64,000 nt of DNA from JBGQOG01 sp052113705 (lineage in GTDB: Bacteria > Pseudomonadota > Alphaproteobacteria > Rhodobacterales > Rhodobacteraceae). The translations under genes and the position numbers were made by a program. This document shows, in pieces, positions 1 to 8,923 of this stretch. Position 1 is the first letter of the stretch; every line of letters begins with the position of its first letter. The notes under the pieces are model-generated. The model ran no database searches, was not told the DNA's origin, and worked only from the letters and a program-made list of their open reading frames with translations. The stretch lies in contig NZ_JBGQOG010000019.1 in NCBI RefSeq assembly GCF_052113705.1, positions 21,141-85,140 of the forward strand, read 5' to 3'.

Positions 1-98
1 CGCGCTGACGCCATTGCAAGGGGGCGACGGGTTCTTTGGCGCCATTTTGCAGCATGGTTAAAATTTTCTTGGGGTTTTTAGCGGTCCATCAACTATCG

Positions 99-113
99 TT
101 AAGAGGCTCTTAA
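99..113. promoter_or_regulatory. CtrA-type binding site upstream of cckA
   Basis: The sequence TTAA-GAGGCTC-TTAA is an exact TTAA-N7-TTAA pair, the core site of the alphaproteobacterial response regulator CtrA. It lies about 50 bases before the cckA start. CckA feeds the phosphorelay that activates CtrA, so a feedback loop is plausible. Binding itself is inferred from the motif alone. Confidence 0.5.
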
Positions 114-161
114 GCATTTTTCGGCCGAATGCAGAGGCTCGATTCTGAAGGAGGGCTATGA

Positions 162-2480
162 GTGACGCATCCGGCGCTGTCTCCGCAACCGATGACCCGC
201 ACGGCCCTTGCCACCTCTTCGGGGGCGATCTGGCTGGTGGTCGCGGCGGTCGTTTCGCTGGCGATAGCCTTGGTTTCCGAGGCTGAGGTGCTGATGTTCG
301 TGGCGCTGTCGCTCGCCGGGACCTTTCTCACACTGGCGGCGATGCTGCGCGGGCTGTCGGCCCGTCACGCGCGCGCCCGGGCGGCGTTTCAGGATCAGCT
401 GTCGGCCTTTATCGCCAATGACGCGGCGCCGAGTTTCACCACCGACAGCGACGGCGGCATCGGCTTTCAGAACCGCGCCGCGGTCGAGCGGTTCGGCTCG
501 CGCGGGGGGCAGTCGCTGACCCGCGCTTTGGGCGAGATTTTCGCCAACCCCGGCGCGGTGCTTTACCGGCTGCAGAACAAGGCGGCCACCTTGGGCAATG
601 CGCGCGAAGATCTGGTGACGCGGCGCGGCCATGTCCGCCTCTCGGTGCATCAGATCGGCGACGAGGGCTTTTTGTGGCGGCTCGAGGATATGGCCGAGCG
701 GCCCTCGGGCGGCAAGGGGGCGGAAACCATCAGCCTGCCGATGCTGACCGCCTCGAAGAACGGCACCATCCTCTTCATGAACGAGGCCTTGCGGCGTCTG
801 GTGGGCGAGCGGGTGCGCACGCTGGACCGGATCTTTACCGATCTGCCGCTGCGCTCAGGCGAGGAGCATGAGGTGACCACGGTCAACGGCTCGGTCCGCT
901 GCGTGATCGCCGAGATCGACGCCTCGGGCGGGCGGCAGGAGGTGTACCTCTTGCCGATGGTGACCGGGCGCGCGACGGCGACGGATCCGTCCTCGTTCGA
1001 CGCGCTGCCGGTGGCCTTGCTGCGGCTGACGGCGGATGGCCGGATTCTGGCCGCCAACCGCGCGGCACGCGGCCTCTTGGGCGACCTCGGCCCCGAGGCG
1101 AATTTTGTCGAGCTGATGGAAGGGCTGGGGCGTCCGGTCAGCGATTGGCTGGCAGATGCCATCGCGGGCCGTGCCGAGCGGCGGCCGGAAGTGCTGCGCG
1201 CGCATCGGGGCGATCAGGAGGTGTTCTTGCAGGTCACCCTCGCACGCGTGGTCGATGAGGGGCGGCCGGGTCTGGTGGCGGTGCTCTCGGATGCGACGCA
1301 GCTGAAAACCCTGGAAGCGCAGTTTGTCCAAAGCCAGAAGATGCAGGCGATTGGCCAGCTGGCGGGGGGCGTGGCGCATGATTTCAACAATCTGCTGACC
1401 GCGATCTCGGGCCATTGCGACCTGTTGATGCTGCGGCATGACAAGGGCGATCCGGATTTTGCCGACCTTGACCAGATCAGCCAGAATGCCAACCGCGCGG
1501 CCAGCCTTGTCGGGCAGCTGTTGGCCTTTTCGCGCAAGCAAACGCTGAAGCCGCGGATCATTGATCTGCGCGACACCATGTCCGATCTGACGCATCTGCT
1601 GAACCGTCTGGTGGGCGAGCGGGTGCGGCTCTCGCTCAAACATGACCCCGATCTGCGGCTGATCCGCGCCGACAAGCGGCAGCTGGAGCAGGTGATCATG
1701 AACCTCGTGGTGAATGCGCGCGATGCGATGCCGCAGGGCGGCGAGATCCGGATCGAGACGCAGAACCTGCATCTGACCGATGAGCTGAAGCGCGACCGCG
1801 CGGCGGTGCAGCCCGGTGATTACGTCGTGGTGCGGGTGATCGACGAAGGTGTCGGCATCGCGCCCGACAAGCTGACCAAGATTTTCGAACCCTTCTACAC
1901 CACCAAACGCACGGGCGAGGGCACCGGGCTGGGCCTCTCGACGGCTTATGGCATCGTCAAACAGACCGGCGGCTATATTTTCTGCGATTCGGTGGTGGGG
2001 TCGGGCAGCTGCTTCACGCTCTACATCCCCTCGCATGACCTCCTGGCCGAGCCGGATGTGGATGAGGACAGCGCGCGGCGCAGCCTGCCTGCGGCCCCCG
2101 CGCAAAGCACCGCCGCCACCGTGCTTCTGGTGGAGGATGAGGCGCCGGTGCGGGCCTTCGCCAGCCGGGCGCTGAAACTGCGCGGCTACACGGTGTTTGA
2201 GGCGGAATGCGCCGAGGATGCGCTGGAGCTGTTGCAGGATGATGCGCTGCACATCGACATCTTTGTGACCGATGTCATCATGCCGGGCCTCGACGGACCG
2301 AGCTGGGTGCGCGAAGCGCTGAAACAGCGCCCCGGCACGGCGGTGGTCTTTGTCTCGGGCTATGCCGAGGATGTGTTCTCGGATGGGCGCGAGCCGGTGC
2401 CGAATGCGGTGTTCCTGCCAAAGCCATTTTCGCTGAGCGAGCTGACGGCGACGGTGCAGAACCGGCTCGACGGGCTCTGA
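162..2480 (+). CDS. cckA: CckA-like hybrid sensor histidine kinase
   Basis: Hybrid histidine kinase of 772 residues. Two hydrophobic segments at about 20-60 give membrane anchoring, followed by PAS-like sensor regions. The HisKA motif GGVAHDFNNLL has the phospho-acceptor His near 406. A HATPase domain follows, with the N box (VNARDAM) and G boxes (DEGVGI, GTGLGLS). The C-terminal receiver domain has phospho-acceptor Asp near 704 (VTDVIMPG) and a conserved Lys in LPKPF. This order matches CckA, which passes phosphate through ChpT to CtrA and in Rhodobacter also affects GTA production. The GTG at 162 has the ribosome site AAGGAGG about 7 bases upstream; ATG at 192 is the alternative start. The stop abuts the converging gene at 2481. 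Confidence 0.88.
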   Translation: MTHPALSPQPMTRTALATSSGAIWLVVAAVVSLAIALVSEAEVLMFVALSLAGTFLTLAAMLRGLSARHARARAAFQDQLSAFIANDAAPSFTTDSDGGIGFQNRAAVERFGSRGGQSLTRALGEIFANPGAVLYRLQNKAATLGNAREDLVTRRGHVRLSVHQIGDEGFLWRLEDMAERPSGGKGAETISLPMLTASKNGTILFMNEALRRLVGERVRTLDRIFTDLPLRSGEEHEVTTVNGSVRCVIAEIDASGGRQEVYLLPMVTGRATATDPSSFDALPVALLRLTADGRILAANRAARGLLGDLGPEANFVELMEGLGRPVSDWLADAIAGRAERRPEVLRAHRGDQEVFLQVTLARVVDEGRPGLVAVLSDATQLKTLEAQFVQSQKMQAIGQLAGGVAHDFNNLLTAISGHCDLLMLRHDKGDPDFADLDQISQNANRAASLVGQLLAFSRKQTLKPRIIDLRDTMSDLTHLLNRLVGERVRLSLKHDPDLRLIRADKRQLEQVIMNLVVNARDAMPQGGEIRIETQNLHLTDELKRDRAAVQPGDYVVVRVIDEGVGIAPDKLTKIFEPFYTTKRTGEGTGLGLSTAYGIVKQTGGYIFCDSVVGSGSCFTLYIPSHDLLAEPDVDEDSARRSLPAAPAQSTAATVLLVEDEAPVRAFASRALKLRGYTVFEAECAEDALELLQDDALHIDIFVTDVIMPGLDGPSWVREALKQRPGTAVVFVSGYAEDVFSDGREPVPNAVFLPKPFSLSELTATVQNRLDGL

Positions 2481-3074
2481 TCAGCCGACCGCGTCGTAAA
2501 GCGCGAAATCCCGTGCCATGTGCCGCCGCAGCGCGGCTTCCGTCTCGGCGCTCAGCGCCACATCGGCCTTGGGCGGCACGTTGACCCAGGGCAGGGTGAT
2601 CGCGCAATCCAGCCGGTCCTCCAGAAAATGCACGAAATTCTCGATCTCTTCATAGCGGAAGATCTGATCGACATTCCGCCGCCCCTCGGCATCGGTCAGA
2701 TAGGCGGCCTGGGTGCCGATCGCGGCATGGGGGGGCGGTGTCTCGGCCATGTAATCGCGGGCGAATTGCTCAAAGCTGACGCCCTGCACCGCGTGATCCG
2801 GATCCTCGAAATCGTCGCGCTGGCGGAAGCGGTACCAGCTGCGCAGCCAGCCCAGGGGCTCGCGGATCAGCGCCACGGTGGTGAAGGACGTGCCCCCGCT
2901 TTGCGCCAGCAGCGGTGCCATATGTGCATGATAGGCCGCTGCCGTCAGATGTTTGAGGGGGGCGGGGCGTTGCAAAGCAACGCTGGCCAGTGATTCAAGC
3001 GCCATTTCAATGGCGGTCGATCCCGCTTTTGGCGTGGCCAGAAAGACCAGTTTTTGGTCCCAGAAAATAAGCAT
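2481..3074 (-). CDS. Sulfotransferase-family protein
   Basis: A 197-residue protein whose N-terminus, LVFLATPKAGSTAIEMAL, matches the PAPS-binding 5'-phosphosulfate loop of sulfotransferases (PKAGST). LIREPLGWLRSWYRFR resembles the 3'-phosphate-binding Arg/Ser motif. Relatives in Rhodobacteraceae are often labelled gamma-glutamyl kinase; nothing in this sequence supports that name. The substrate is unknown. It converges on cckA with no gap and diverges from recA across about 260 bases. Confidence 0.6.
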   Translation of the reverse strand: MLIFWDQKLVFLATPKAGSTAIEMALESLASVALQRPAPLKHLTAAAYHAHMAPLLAQSGGTSFTTVALIREPLGWLRSWYRFRQRDDFEDPDHAVQGVSFEQFARDYMAETPPPHAAIGTQAAYLTDAEGRRNVDQIFRYEEIENFVHFLEDRLDCAITLPWVNVPPKADVALSAETEAALRRHMARDFALYDAVG

Positions 3075-3227
3075 TGGTGCTCAATCCTCGCGCAGGCTTT
3101 GGCCCAAAGGGCCCGTAGGGAGTGGCTATACGGAAATCGGTGCCGGGGGAACCGCCTTCCTGCCGCAGGGTCAATGCCGGGTTCCTGCGGCAAAAGCATG
3201 GCAAGGGCTACGCCCGTGCGAAAGCAG

Positions 3228-3256
3228 TTGCAATGTTCCTGTTTTGGCCTCATAGA
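3228..3256 (+). promoter_or_regulatory. Probable recA promoter
   Basis: TTGCAA (3228-3233) and CATAGA (3251-3256) are separated by 17 bases, a reasonable sigma-70-type pair. The LexA-type box begins six bases downstream, a placement suited to repression. Only the sequence match supports this. Confidence 0.4.
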
Positions 3257-3261
3257 GGTGA

Positions 3262-3276
3262 GAACGGGACGGGAAC
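3262..3276. promoter_or_regulatory. SOS (LexA) box of recA
   Basis: GAAC-GGGACGG-GAAC is the exact reverse form of GTTC-N7-GTTC, the LexA operator of alphaproteobacteria such as Rhodobacter. It lies 60 bases before the recA start, just after a likely -10 element. LexA control of recA is well established in the group. Confidence 0.8.
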
Positions 3277-3336
3277 ATTCTGAAGGCCAAGCAAAGATTG
3301 CCCCCGCTGCTTGGCTGTGGAATAAGGATAGAAAGC

Positions 3337-4404
3337 ATGGCAACGGCGAGCCTTTTTGACATGAACGATAAAAAAAACGCGGACAAGCAAAAGGCCCTCG
3401 ACTCGGCCTTGGCACAGATTGAGCGGCAATTCGGCAAGGGCTCGATCATGAAGCTCGGTGCGGATAATGCCGTGATGGACATCGAGGCGACCTCGACGGG
3501 GTCGCTTGGCCTCGACATCGCGCTCGGGATCGGCGGTCTGCCCAAGGGCCGGATCATCGAGATCTACGGGCCGGAAAGCTCGGGTAAAACCACGCTGACG
3601 CTGCATGTGGTGGCGGAAGAGCAGAAAAAGGGCGGCGTTTGCGCCTTTGTGGATGCCGAGCATGCGCTCGACCCGCAATATGCCAAGAAGCTGGGCGTCG
3701 ATCTGAACGAACTCCTGATCTCGCAGCCCGATACGGGCGAGCAGGCTTTGGAGATCGTCGACACGCTGGTGCGCTCCGGTGCCGTCAGCCTCGTGGTCGT
3801 GGACTCGGTGGCGGCTCTGACGCCGAAAGCCGAGATCGAAGGCGATATGGGTGACATGCAGATGGGCAGCCAGGCGCGTCTGATGAGCCAGGCGATGCGC
3901 AAGCTGACCGCCTCGATCGGCCGCTCGAACTGCATGGTGATCTTCATCAACCAGATCCGGATGAAGATCGGCGTCATGTTCGGCTCACCGGAAACCACGA
4001 CCGGCGGCAATGCGCTGAAATTCTACGCCTCCGTGCGTCTGGACATCCGCCGCACCGGCTCGATCAAGGATCGGGACGAGGTGGTGGGCAACTCGACCAA
4101 GGTGAAGGTGGTGAAGAACAAGGTGGCACCGCCGTTCAAAGTGGTGGAATTTGACATCATGTATGGCGAGGGCATCTCGAAGGTCGGCGAATTGGTCGAT
4201 CTTGGGGTCAAGGCCGGTGTCGTGGATAAATCCGGCGCCTGGTATTCCTTTGGCGATGAGCGGATCGGGCAGGGGCGTGAGAATGCCAAGCAATTCCTGC
4301 GCGATCACCCGGAAACGGCGGCAATCATCGAAGAGAAGATCCGCGCGAGCCACGGGCTTGATTTCACGGCGACGGATGGCGATGAAGCCGTGATGGAAGA
4401 ATAA
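3337..4404 (+). CDS. recA: Recombinase RecA
   Basis: DNA-dependent ATPase that forms filaments on single-stranded DNA, catalyses strand exchange and triggers LexA self-cleavage. The 355-residue protein has Walker A GPESSGKTTLTL, the L1 region around EGDMGDMQMGSQARLMSQ, and L2 with FINQIRMKIGVMFGSPETT. Its length is normal for the family. The start is set at MATASLFDMNDKK because AAGGATAG lies at the right distance upstream; a TTG at 3298 would add an unsupported extension. An SOS box precedes it and a strong terminator follows. Confidence 0.98.
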   Translation: MATASLFDMNDKKNADKQKALDSALAQIERQFGKGSIMKLGADNAVMDIEATSTGSLGLDIALGIGGLPKGRIIEIYGPESSGKTTLTLHVVAEEQKKGGVCAFVDAEHALDPQYAKKLGVDLNELLISQPDTGEQALEIVDTLVRSGAVSLVVVDSVAALTPKAEIEGDMGDMQMGSQARLMSQAMRKLTASIGRSNCMVIFINQIRMKIGVMFGSPETTTGGNALKFYASVRLDIRRTGSIKDRDEVVGNSTKVKVVKNKVAPPFKVVEFDIMYGEGISKVGELVDLGVKAGVVDKSGAWYSFGDERIGQGRENAKQFLRDHPETAAIIEEKIRASHGLDFTATDGDEAVMEE

Positions 4405-4430
4405 GCACCGCTGTGTTGCGATGATGGATC

Positions 4431-4462
4431 GGGCCGCGCTGGCGTCAGCGCGGCCCTTTTTC
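4431..4462 (+). terminator. Rho-independent terminator of recA
   Basis: GGGCCGCGCT and AGCGCGGCCC form a 10-pair stem with a six-base loop, followed by five T residues, 27 bases after the recA stop. Confidence 0.85.
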
Positions 4463-4856
4463 ATGTTTTCGTGGCGTGTCGTGGTGGTCACAGACCGTGT
4501 GCGACGCTCTGTGATCCTCGCCGCCGGTCAGGCGGAGGCTGATCAGAGAGCCCGGAAACGCTGTGTCGGAATCTGCGGTGGCAGGAGATACGGTGCCGGA
4601 AATTACAGTAGCCGGACATGCGGTGCCCAAAATTCGGTGTCCGAAGGGCCTGGGGCGGAAGATCGGATGGCGGAAGATGCGATGGCGGAACGGTGCGGCG
4701 GGGCAAGGTGGCCGCAGGTGCGGCATCACCAGGTGCTGCCCGGCGGCGTGACACCGCAGAAACCCCGCAAGATGCACCTGATTTGCGGGACTTTCTGGAC
4801 AGCGACCGGGCCGGGCGCTAAACGGAAAGGCGAAATTGCCCATAAAGGCCCCAGAC
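4463..4856. repeat. Gene-free spacer with degenerate 15-bp tandem units
   Basis: This 394-base stretch between recA and alaS has no convincing gene. From about 4560 to 4645 it holds roughly six imperfect 14-16-base units resembling CGGTGCCGGAAATTA, and from 4655 to 4700 a run of GGCGGAAGAT-like units. The period near 15 leaves long frames open on both strands, but these lack ribosome sites and recognisable motifs. It reads as a decayed minisatellite. alaS expression must start somewhere in or after it. Confidence 0.45.
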
Positions 4857-7520
4857 ATGCCCAGCTTGAACGACATCCGATCGACCTACCTCGGCTATTT
4901 CGAGAAAAACGGCCACCGCGTGGTCGACTCGAGCCCCCTCGTCCCGCGCAATGACCCGACCCTGATGTTCGCCAATTCCGGCATGGTGCAGTTCAAGAAC
5001 TGCTTCACCGGCGTCGAGACCCGCGATTACAAACGCGCCACCACCGCGCAGAAATGTGTCCGCGCGGGCGGCAAGCACAACGATCTGGACAATGTGGGCT
5101 ATACCGCGCGCCACCACACGTTCTTTGAAATGCTGGGCAATTTCAGCTTTGGCGATTATTTCAAGACCGAGGCGATCCCCTTTGCCTGGAACCTGCTGAC
5201 ACAGGAATTCGGCATCCCGAAGGACAAGCTGCTGGTCACCGTTTATCACACCGATGATGAGGCGGCGAACATCTGGAAAAAGGTCGCGGGCCTCTCGGAT
5301 GACCGGATCATCCGCATCCCGACGAATGACAACTTCTGGATGATGGGCCCCACCGGCCCCTGCGGCCCCTGCACCGAGATTTTCTATGATCACGGCGACA
5401 AGATCTGGGGCGGCCCTCCGGGCTCGGCCGAGGAAGATGGCGACCGTTTCATCGAGATCTGGAACCTCGTCTTCATGCAATACGAGCAATTCGAAGACGG
5501 CACCAAACGCGACCTCGACATGCAGTCGATCGACACCGGCATGGGGCTGGAGCGGATCGGCGCGCTGTTGCAGGGCAAGCATGACAACTACGACACCGAT
5601 CTGATGCGCAGCCTGATCGAGGCTTCGGCCCATGCCACCTCGAACGATCCCGATGGTCCGGGCAAGGTGCATCACCGGGTGATCGCCGATCACCTGCGCT
5701 CGACCTCTTTCCTGATCGCCGATGGCGTGACGCCCTCGAACGAGGGCCGCGGCTATGTCCTGCGCCGGATCATGCGCCGCGCGATGCGGCATGCGCATAT
5801 GCTGGGCGCGAAAGATCCGGTGATGTTCAAACTGGTCTCGGAACTGGTGCGGCAGATGGGCGGTGCCTATCCGGAGCTGGGCCGGGCGCAGAGCCTGATC
5901 GAAGAGACGCTGAAGCTGGAGGAGACCCGCTTCAAGCAAACGCTGGACCGTGGTCTGAAACTCCTCGATGACGAGCTGGCAGACCTGCCCGAGGGCGCGC
6001 CGCTGCCCGGCGCTGCCGCGTTCAAACTCTATGACACCTATGGCTTCCCGCTCGACCTGACGCAGGATGCTTTGCGCGAGAAGGGCCGCGAAGTCGAAAC
6101 CCAGGGCTTTGACGCCGCCATGGCCGAGCAAAAGGCCAAGGCACGCGCGGCCTGGTCGGGTTCGGGCGAGGCCTCGGATGCCAAGATCTGGTTTGAGCTG
6201 GCCGAGACGCATGGCGCCACCGAATTCCTCGGCTATGACACCGAGACCGCCGAGGCGCAGGTGCTGGCGCTGGTGAAAGACGGGGCCGAGGTCGCCAAAG
6301 CCGGTGACACGGTGCAGATCGTCGTCAACCAGACGCCGTTCTACGGCGAGTCGGGCGGGCAGGTGGGTGACACCGGCACGATCCAGACCGAGACCGGGAT
6401 GGCGCAGATCACCGACACCAAGAAGGTGGCGGGCGTCTTTATCCACATCGCCACGGTGACCATGGGCGAGATTGCCAAGGGACAGGCGGCGAAACTGGTG
6501 GTGGATCATGCCCGCCGCTCGGCCATCCGCGCCAATCACTCGGCCACCCACCTATTGCATGAGGCGCTCCGCCGGGCGCTCGGCGATCACGTCGCGCAAA
6601 AGGGCTCGCTCAACGCCGAGGACCGTCTGCGCTTTGACTTCAGCCATTCCAAGGGCCTCTCGCCCGAAGAGCTGGCGCAGGTCGAGCTGGAGGTGAATGA
6701 ATTCATCCGCCAGAACACTGCGGTCGACACCCGGATCATGACCCCGGATGACGCCCGTGGCCTCGGCGCGCAGGCGCTGTTTGGAGAGAAATACGGTGAT
6801 GAGGTCCGCGTGGTCTCGATGGGCCGTCTTGAAGGCTCGGGCAAGGGTGCGGATCGCGCCACCTACAGCCTGGAGCTCTGCGGTGGCACCCATGTGGCGC
6901 GCACCGGCGACATCGGCGCCTTTGTCCTTTTGGGCGACAGTGCCTCTTCGGCCGGCGTGCGGCGGATCGAGGCGCTGACCGGCACCGGGGCGCTCGCCTA
7001 TCTCAACGGGCAGGCGCAGCGTCTGGCCGAGGTGGCGGGTCTGCTGAAGACCGCGGTGCCGGAGGCGGTCGAGCGTGTGCGGGCGCTGGTGGAAGAGCGC
7101 AAGGCGCTCGCCAATGAAGTGGCGCAACTGCGCCGCGAACTGGCGATGGGCGGCGCGGGCGGCACGGCGGCAGAAGCCAAGGAAATCAACGGCGTGAAGT
7201 TCATGGCGCAGGTGGTTTCCGGTGTCTCGGGCAAGGATCTGCCCGCGCTGGTCGATGAGCTGAAATCCCGCATCGGGTCCGGCGCCGTGCTGGTCGTTGC
7301 CGATACCGGCGGCAAGGCGGCGGTGGCCGCGGGCGTTACCGCAGACCTCACCGCCCGCATCTCGGCTGTGGCGCTGGTCAAGGCCGCAGCCGAAGCGCTT
7401 GGCGGCAAGGGCGGCGGTGGCCGTCCCGATATGGCGCAGGCCGGGGGTGCCGATGCCTCGAAATCTGCAGAGGCGATTGCCGCTGCCGAAGCCGTTCTGA
7501 TGGAAGGAGTTCCCGCATGA
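4857..7520 (+). CDS. alaS: Alanyl-tRNA synthetase
   Basis: Charges tRNA-Ala with alanine in the cytosol. The 887-residue protein has the class II catalytic core at the N-terminus (motif 2 around RATTAQKCVRAGGKHNDL). The editing domain has HSATHLLHEAL and the zinc-binding CGGTHVARTG. The C-terminal DHHA1 part ends with a Gly-rich GGKGGGGRPDMAQAGG stretch typical of AlaRS. The start MPSLNDIRSTYL fits the family; an in-frame TTG at 4836 with upstream GGAAAGG could add seven residues. The stop overlaps the next gene by four bases, implying translational coupling. Confidence 0.97.
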   Translation: MPSLNDIRSTYLGYFEKNGHRVVDSSPLVPRNDPTLMFANSGMVQFKNCFTGVETRDYKRATTAQKCVRAGGKHNDLDNVGYTARHHTFFEMLGNFSFGDYFKTEAIPFAWNLLTQEFGIPKDKLLVTVYHTDDEAANIWKKVAGLSDDRIIRIPTNDNFWMMGPTGPCGPCTEIFYDHGDKIWGGPPGSAEEDGDRFIEIWNLVFMQYEQFEDGTKRDLDMQSIDTGMGLERIGALLQGKHDNYDTDLMRSLIEASAHATSNDPDGPGKVHHRVIADHLRSTSFLIADGVTPSNEGRGYVLRRIMRRAMRHAHMLGAKDPVMFKLVSELVRQMGGAYPELGRAQSLIEETLKLEETRFKQTLDRGLKLLDDELADLPEGAPLPGAAAFKLYDTYGFPLDLTQDALREKGREVETQGFDAAMAEQKAKARAAWSGSGEASDAKIWFELAETHGATEFLGYDTETAEAQVLALVKDGAEVAKAGDTVQIVVNQTPFYGESGGQVGDTGTIQTETGMAQITDTKKVAGVFIHIATVTMGEIAKGQAAKLVVDHARRSAIRANHSATHLLHEALRRALGDHVAQKGSLNAEDRLRFDFSHSKGLSPEELAQVELEVNEFIRQNTAVDTRIMTPDDARGLGAQALFGEKYGDEVRVVSMGRLEGSGKGADRATYSLELCGGTHVARTGDIGAFVLLGDSASSAGVRRIEALTGTGALAYLNGQAQRLAEVAGLLKTAVPEAVERVRALVEERKALANEVAQLRRELAMGGAGGTAAEAKEINGVKFMAQVVSGVSGKDLPALVDELKSRIGSGAVLVVADTGGKAAVAAGVTADLTARISAVALVKAAAEALGGKGGGGRPDMAQAGGADASKSAEAIAAAEAVLMEGVPA

Positions 7521-7813
7521 CCACGCCCACCGCTCTCTGGATCGCCCATGTTACGGTGACCGATGCCGAGGCCTATGGCCGCTATGCAGCGCTTGCCGGT
7601 CCGGCGATTGCCGCCCATGGCGGTGCCTTTCTCGCCCGCGCATCCCGCTATGTACAGCTGGAGGGCAATGAGCGCGCGCGCAATGTCGTCGCGCGCTTCC
7701 CCAGCCTTGAAGCCGCAGAAGCCTGCTACCACAGCGCCGAGTATCAGGCGGCGCTCAGCCATGCGATCGGTGCGGCGGAACGCGATCTGGTGATCGTGGA
7801 AGAGAACGCCTGA
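7517..7813 (+). CDS. DUF1330 family protein
   Basis: A 98-residue protein with the DUF1330 ferredoxin-like pattern: WIAHVTVTDAEAYGRY at the start, a central RASRYVQLEG strand, and ARFPSLEAAEACYHSAEYQ. Family members are small alpha/beta barrel proteins of unknown function. ATGA overlap with alaS indicates coupled translation, and a terminator follows at once. Confidence 0.75.
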   Translation: MTTPTALWIAHVTVTDAEAYGRYAALAGPAIAAHGGAFLARASRYVQLEGNERARNVVARFPSLEAAEACYHSAEYQAALSHAIGAAERDLVIVEENA

Positions 7814-7838
7814 GCGCCGCACTGCCCGCGCGACGGAC

Positions 7839-7864
7839 AAGGCCCGCTTCGGCGGGCCTTTTTC
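7839..7864 (+). terminator. Terminator of alaS-DUF1330 unit
   Basis: AAGGCCCGC-TTC-GGCGGGCCTT hairpin followed by a T run, about 25 bases after the upstream stop. Confidence 0.85.
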
Positions 7865-8008
7865 TTGCGCGCCCGGTGAAAATCCGCGTGATTGCCGCCG
7901 GATGCTGCAGATGCCGCCTTCCGGAGGACGCTGACGGGCGCTATCATGTCGTTAACGTGACAAGCGTAGCATTCGGGGCAGCGTCAATCCCGAAGGGGGC
8001 AGAGAACC

Positions 8009-8806
8009 ATGTGTCGTTGGGCGGCCTATATCGGGCAAGCGATCTTTCTGGATGAAATCATCAGCCGTCCGGGCCATTCACTGATCCATCAAAGCCATTG
8101 CGCCACCCAATGCCACACGGCGATCAATGCCGATGGCTTCGGCCTCGCCTGGTATGGCGAGCGGGCCGAGCCGGGGCTTTACCGCGATGTGATGCCCGCC
8201 TGGTCCGACCCCAATCTGAAATCGCTGACCGCCCAGGTGAAATCCGGCCTGTTTCTGGCGCATGTCCGTGCCTCGACCGGCACCGCCACCAGCCGCAACA
8301 ATTGCCATCCATTCGCGGTGGGCCGCTGGAGCTTCATGCACAACGGCCAGATCGGCGGCTATGAGGCCTTCCGCCGCGATGCCGAGATGCTGATCCCCGA
8401 CACCTATTATCCCCATCGCAAAGGCGCCACCGACAGCGAGGCCTTGTTCCTCGTTGCCCTCGGCGAGGGGCTCGAGGCCGATCCCAAAGCCGCAATGGAG
8501 CGCGCCTGCGCCAAGATGGAAGCGCTGAGCCGCCTGCGCGGCGCCGGGCCGCATCTGCGCCTGACCTGTGCCCTGTCCGACGGCACCCGCCTTTACGCGG
8601 TGCGCTATGCCTCCGACAATCAGGCGCCTTCGCTCTATCACCGCTGGTCCGACAGCCGTCGCGGCCGCGCCGTGGTCTCGGAACCCTTGGAAACCGAAGA
8701 GGGCGGCTGGGAAGAACTCGCTCAGAACGCCTTTTACACCTTTGAAGGCAAGAAGGTCACCAGCGTGCCCTTTGCCCCCGGCGCGCTGGCGCAAGCCGCC
8801 GCCTGA
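8009..8806 (+). CDS. Class II glutamine amidotransferase
   Basis: A 265-residue protein of the YafJ/EgtC-like Ntn-hydrolase group. It begins MCRWAAYIG, so Cys2 becomes the N-terminal nucleophile after Met removal. INADGFGLAWYG, LAHVRAST and the NCHPF...WSFMHNGQI segment are the glutamine-site motifs of the family. It probably releases ammonia from glutamine or hydrolyses a gamma-glutamyl amide. No ergothioneine genes lie beside it, so the specific substrate is unknown. A GTTAAC at 7951 in its upstream region is a single CtrA-like half site only. Confidence 0.8.
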   Translation: MCRWAAYIGQAIFLDEIISRPGHSLIHQSHCATQCHTAINADGFGLAWYGERAEPGLYRDVMPAWSDPNLKSLTAQVKSGLFLAHVRASTGTATSRNNCHPFAVGRWSFMHNGQIGGYEAFRRDAEMLIPDTYYPHRKGATDSEALFLVALGEGLEADPKAAMERACAKMEALSRLRGAGPHLRLTCALSDGTRLYAVRYASDNQAPSLYHRWSDSRRGRAVVSEPLETEEGGWEELAQNAFYTFEGKKVTSVPFAPGALAQAAA

Positions 8807-8830
8807 GCCAGCTGCCACCCTCTCAAACGA

Positions 8831-8860
8831 AAAGGGCGCCCCCAACAGGAGGCGCCCTTT
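8831..8860. terminator. Bidirectional hairpin terminator
   Basis: AAAGGGCGCC and GGCGCCCTTT pair perfectly around a ten-base loop, giving A and T flanks that can stop transcription from the amidotransferase side and from typA. Confidence 0.75.
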
Positions 8861-8891
8861 CACATTGCTTCGTCTGAAATATCCCGGGGGT

Positions 8892-8910
8892 CCGGGGGCA
8901 GAGCCCCCGG
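8892..8910 (-). terminator. GC hairpin after typA
   Basis: CCGGGGGC-AGA-GCCCCCGG hairpin 14 bases past the typA stop, in a motif (TCCGGGGGCAGAGCCCCC) that recurs between genes in Rhodobacteraceae. Without a T run it may act as a stabilising or repeat element rather than a true terminator. Confidence 0.4.
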
Positions 8911-8923
8911 TTCCGCCCTCAGA

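Noticed and set aside
855..2252. Long minus-strand frame within cckA
   Set aside because: Antisense shadow of a gene with complete kinase and receiver motifs.
4421..4954. Open frames in the recA-alaS spacer, with pentapeptide-like periodicity
   Set aside because: They span a terminator or overlap alaS in another frame and rest on degenerate 15-base repeats; no ribosome site or known fold.
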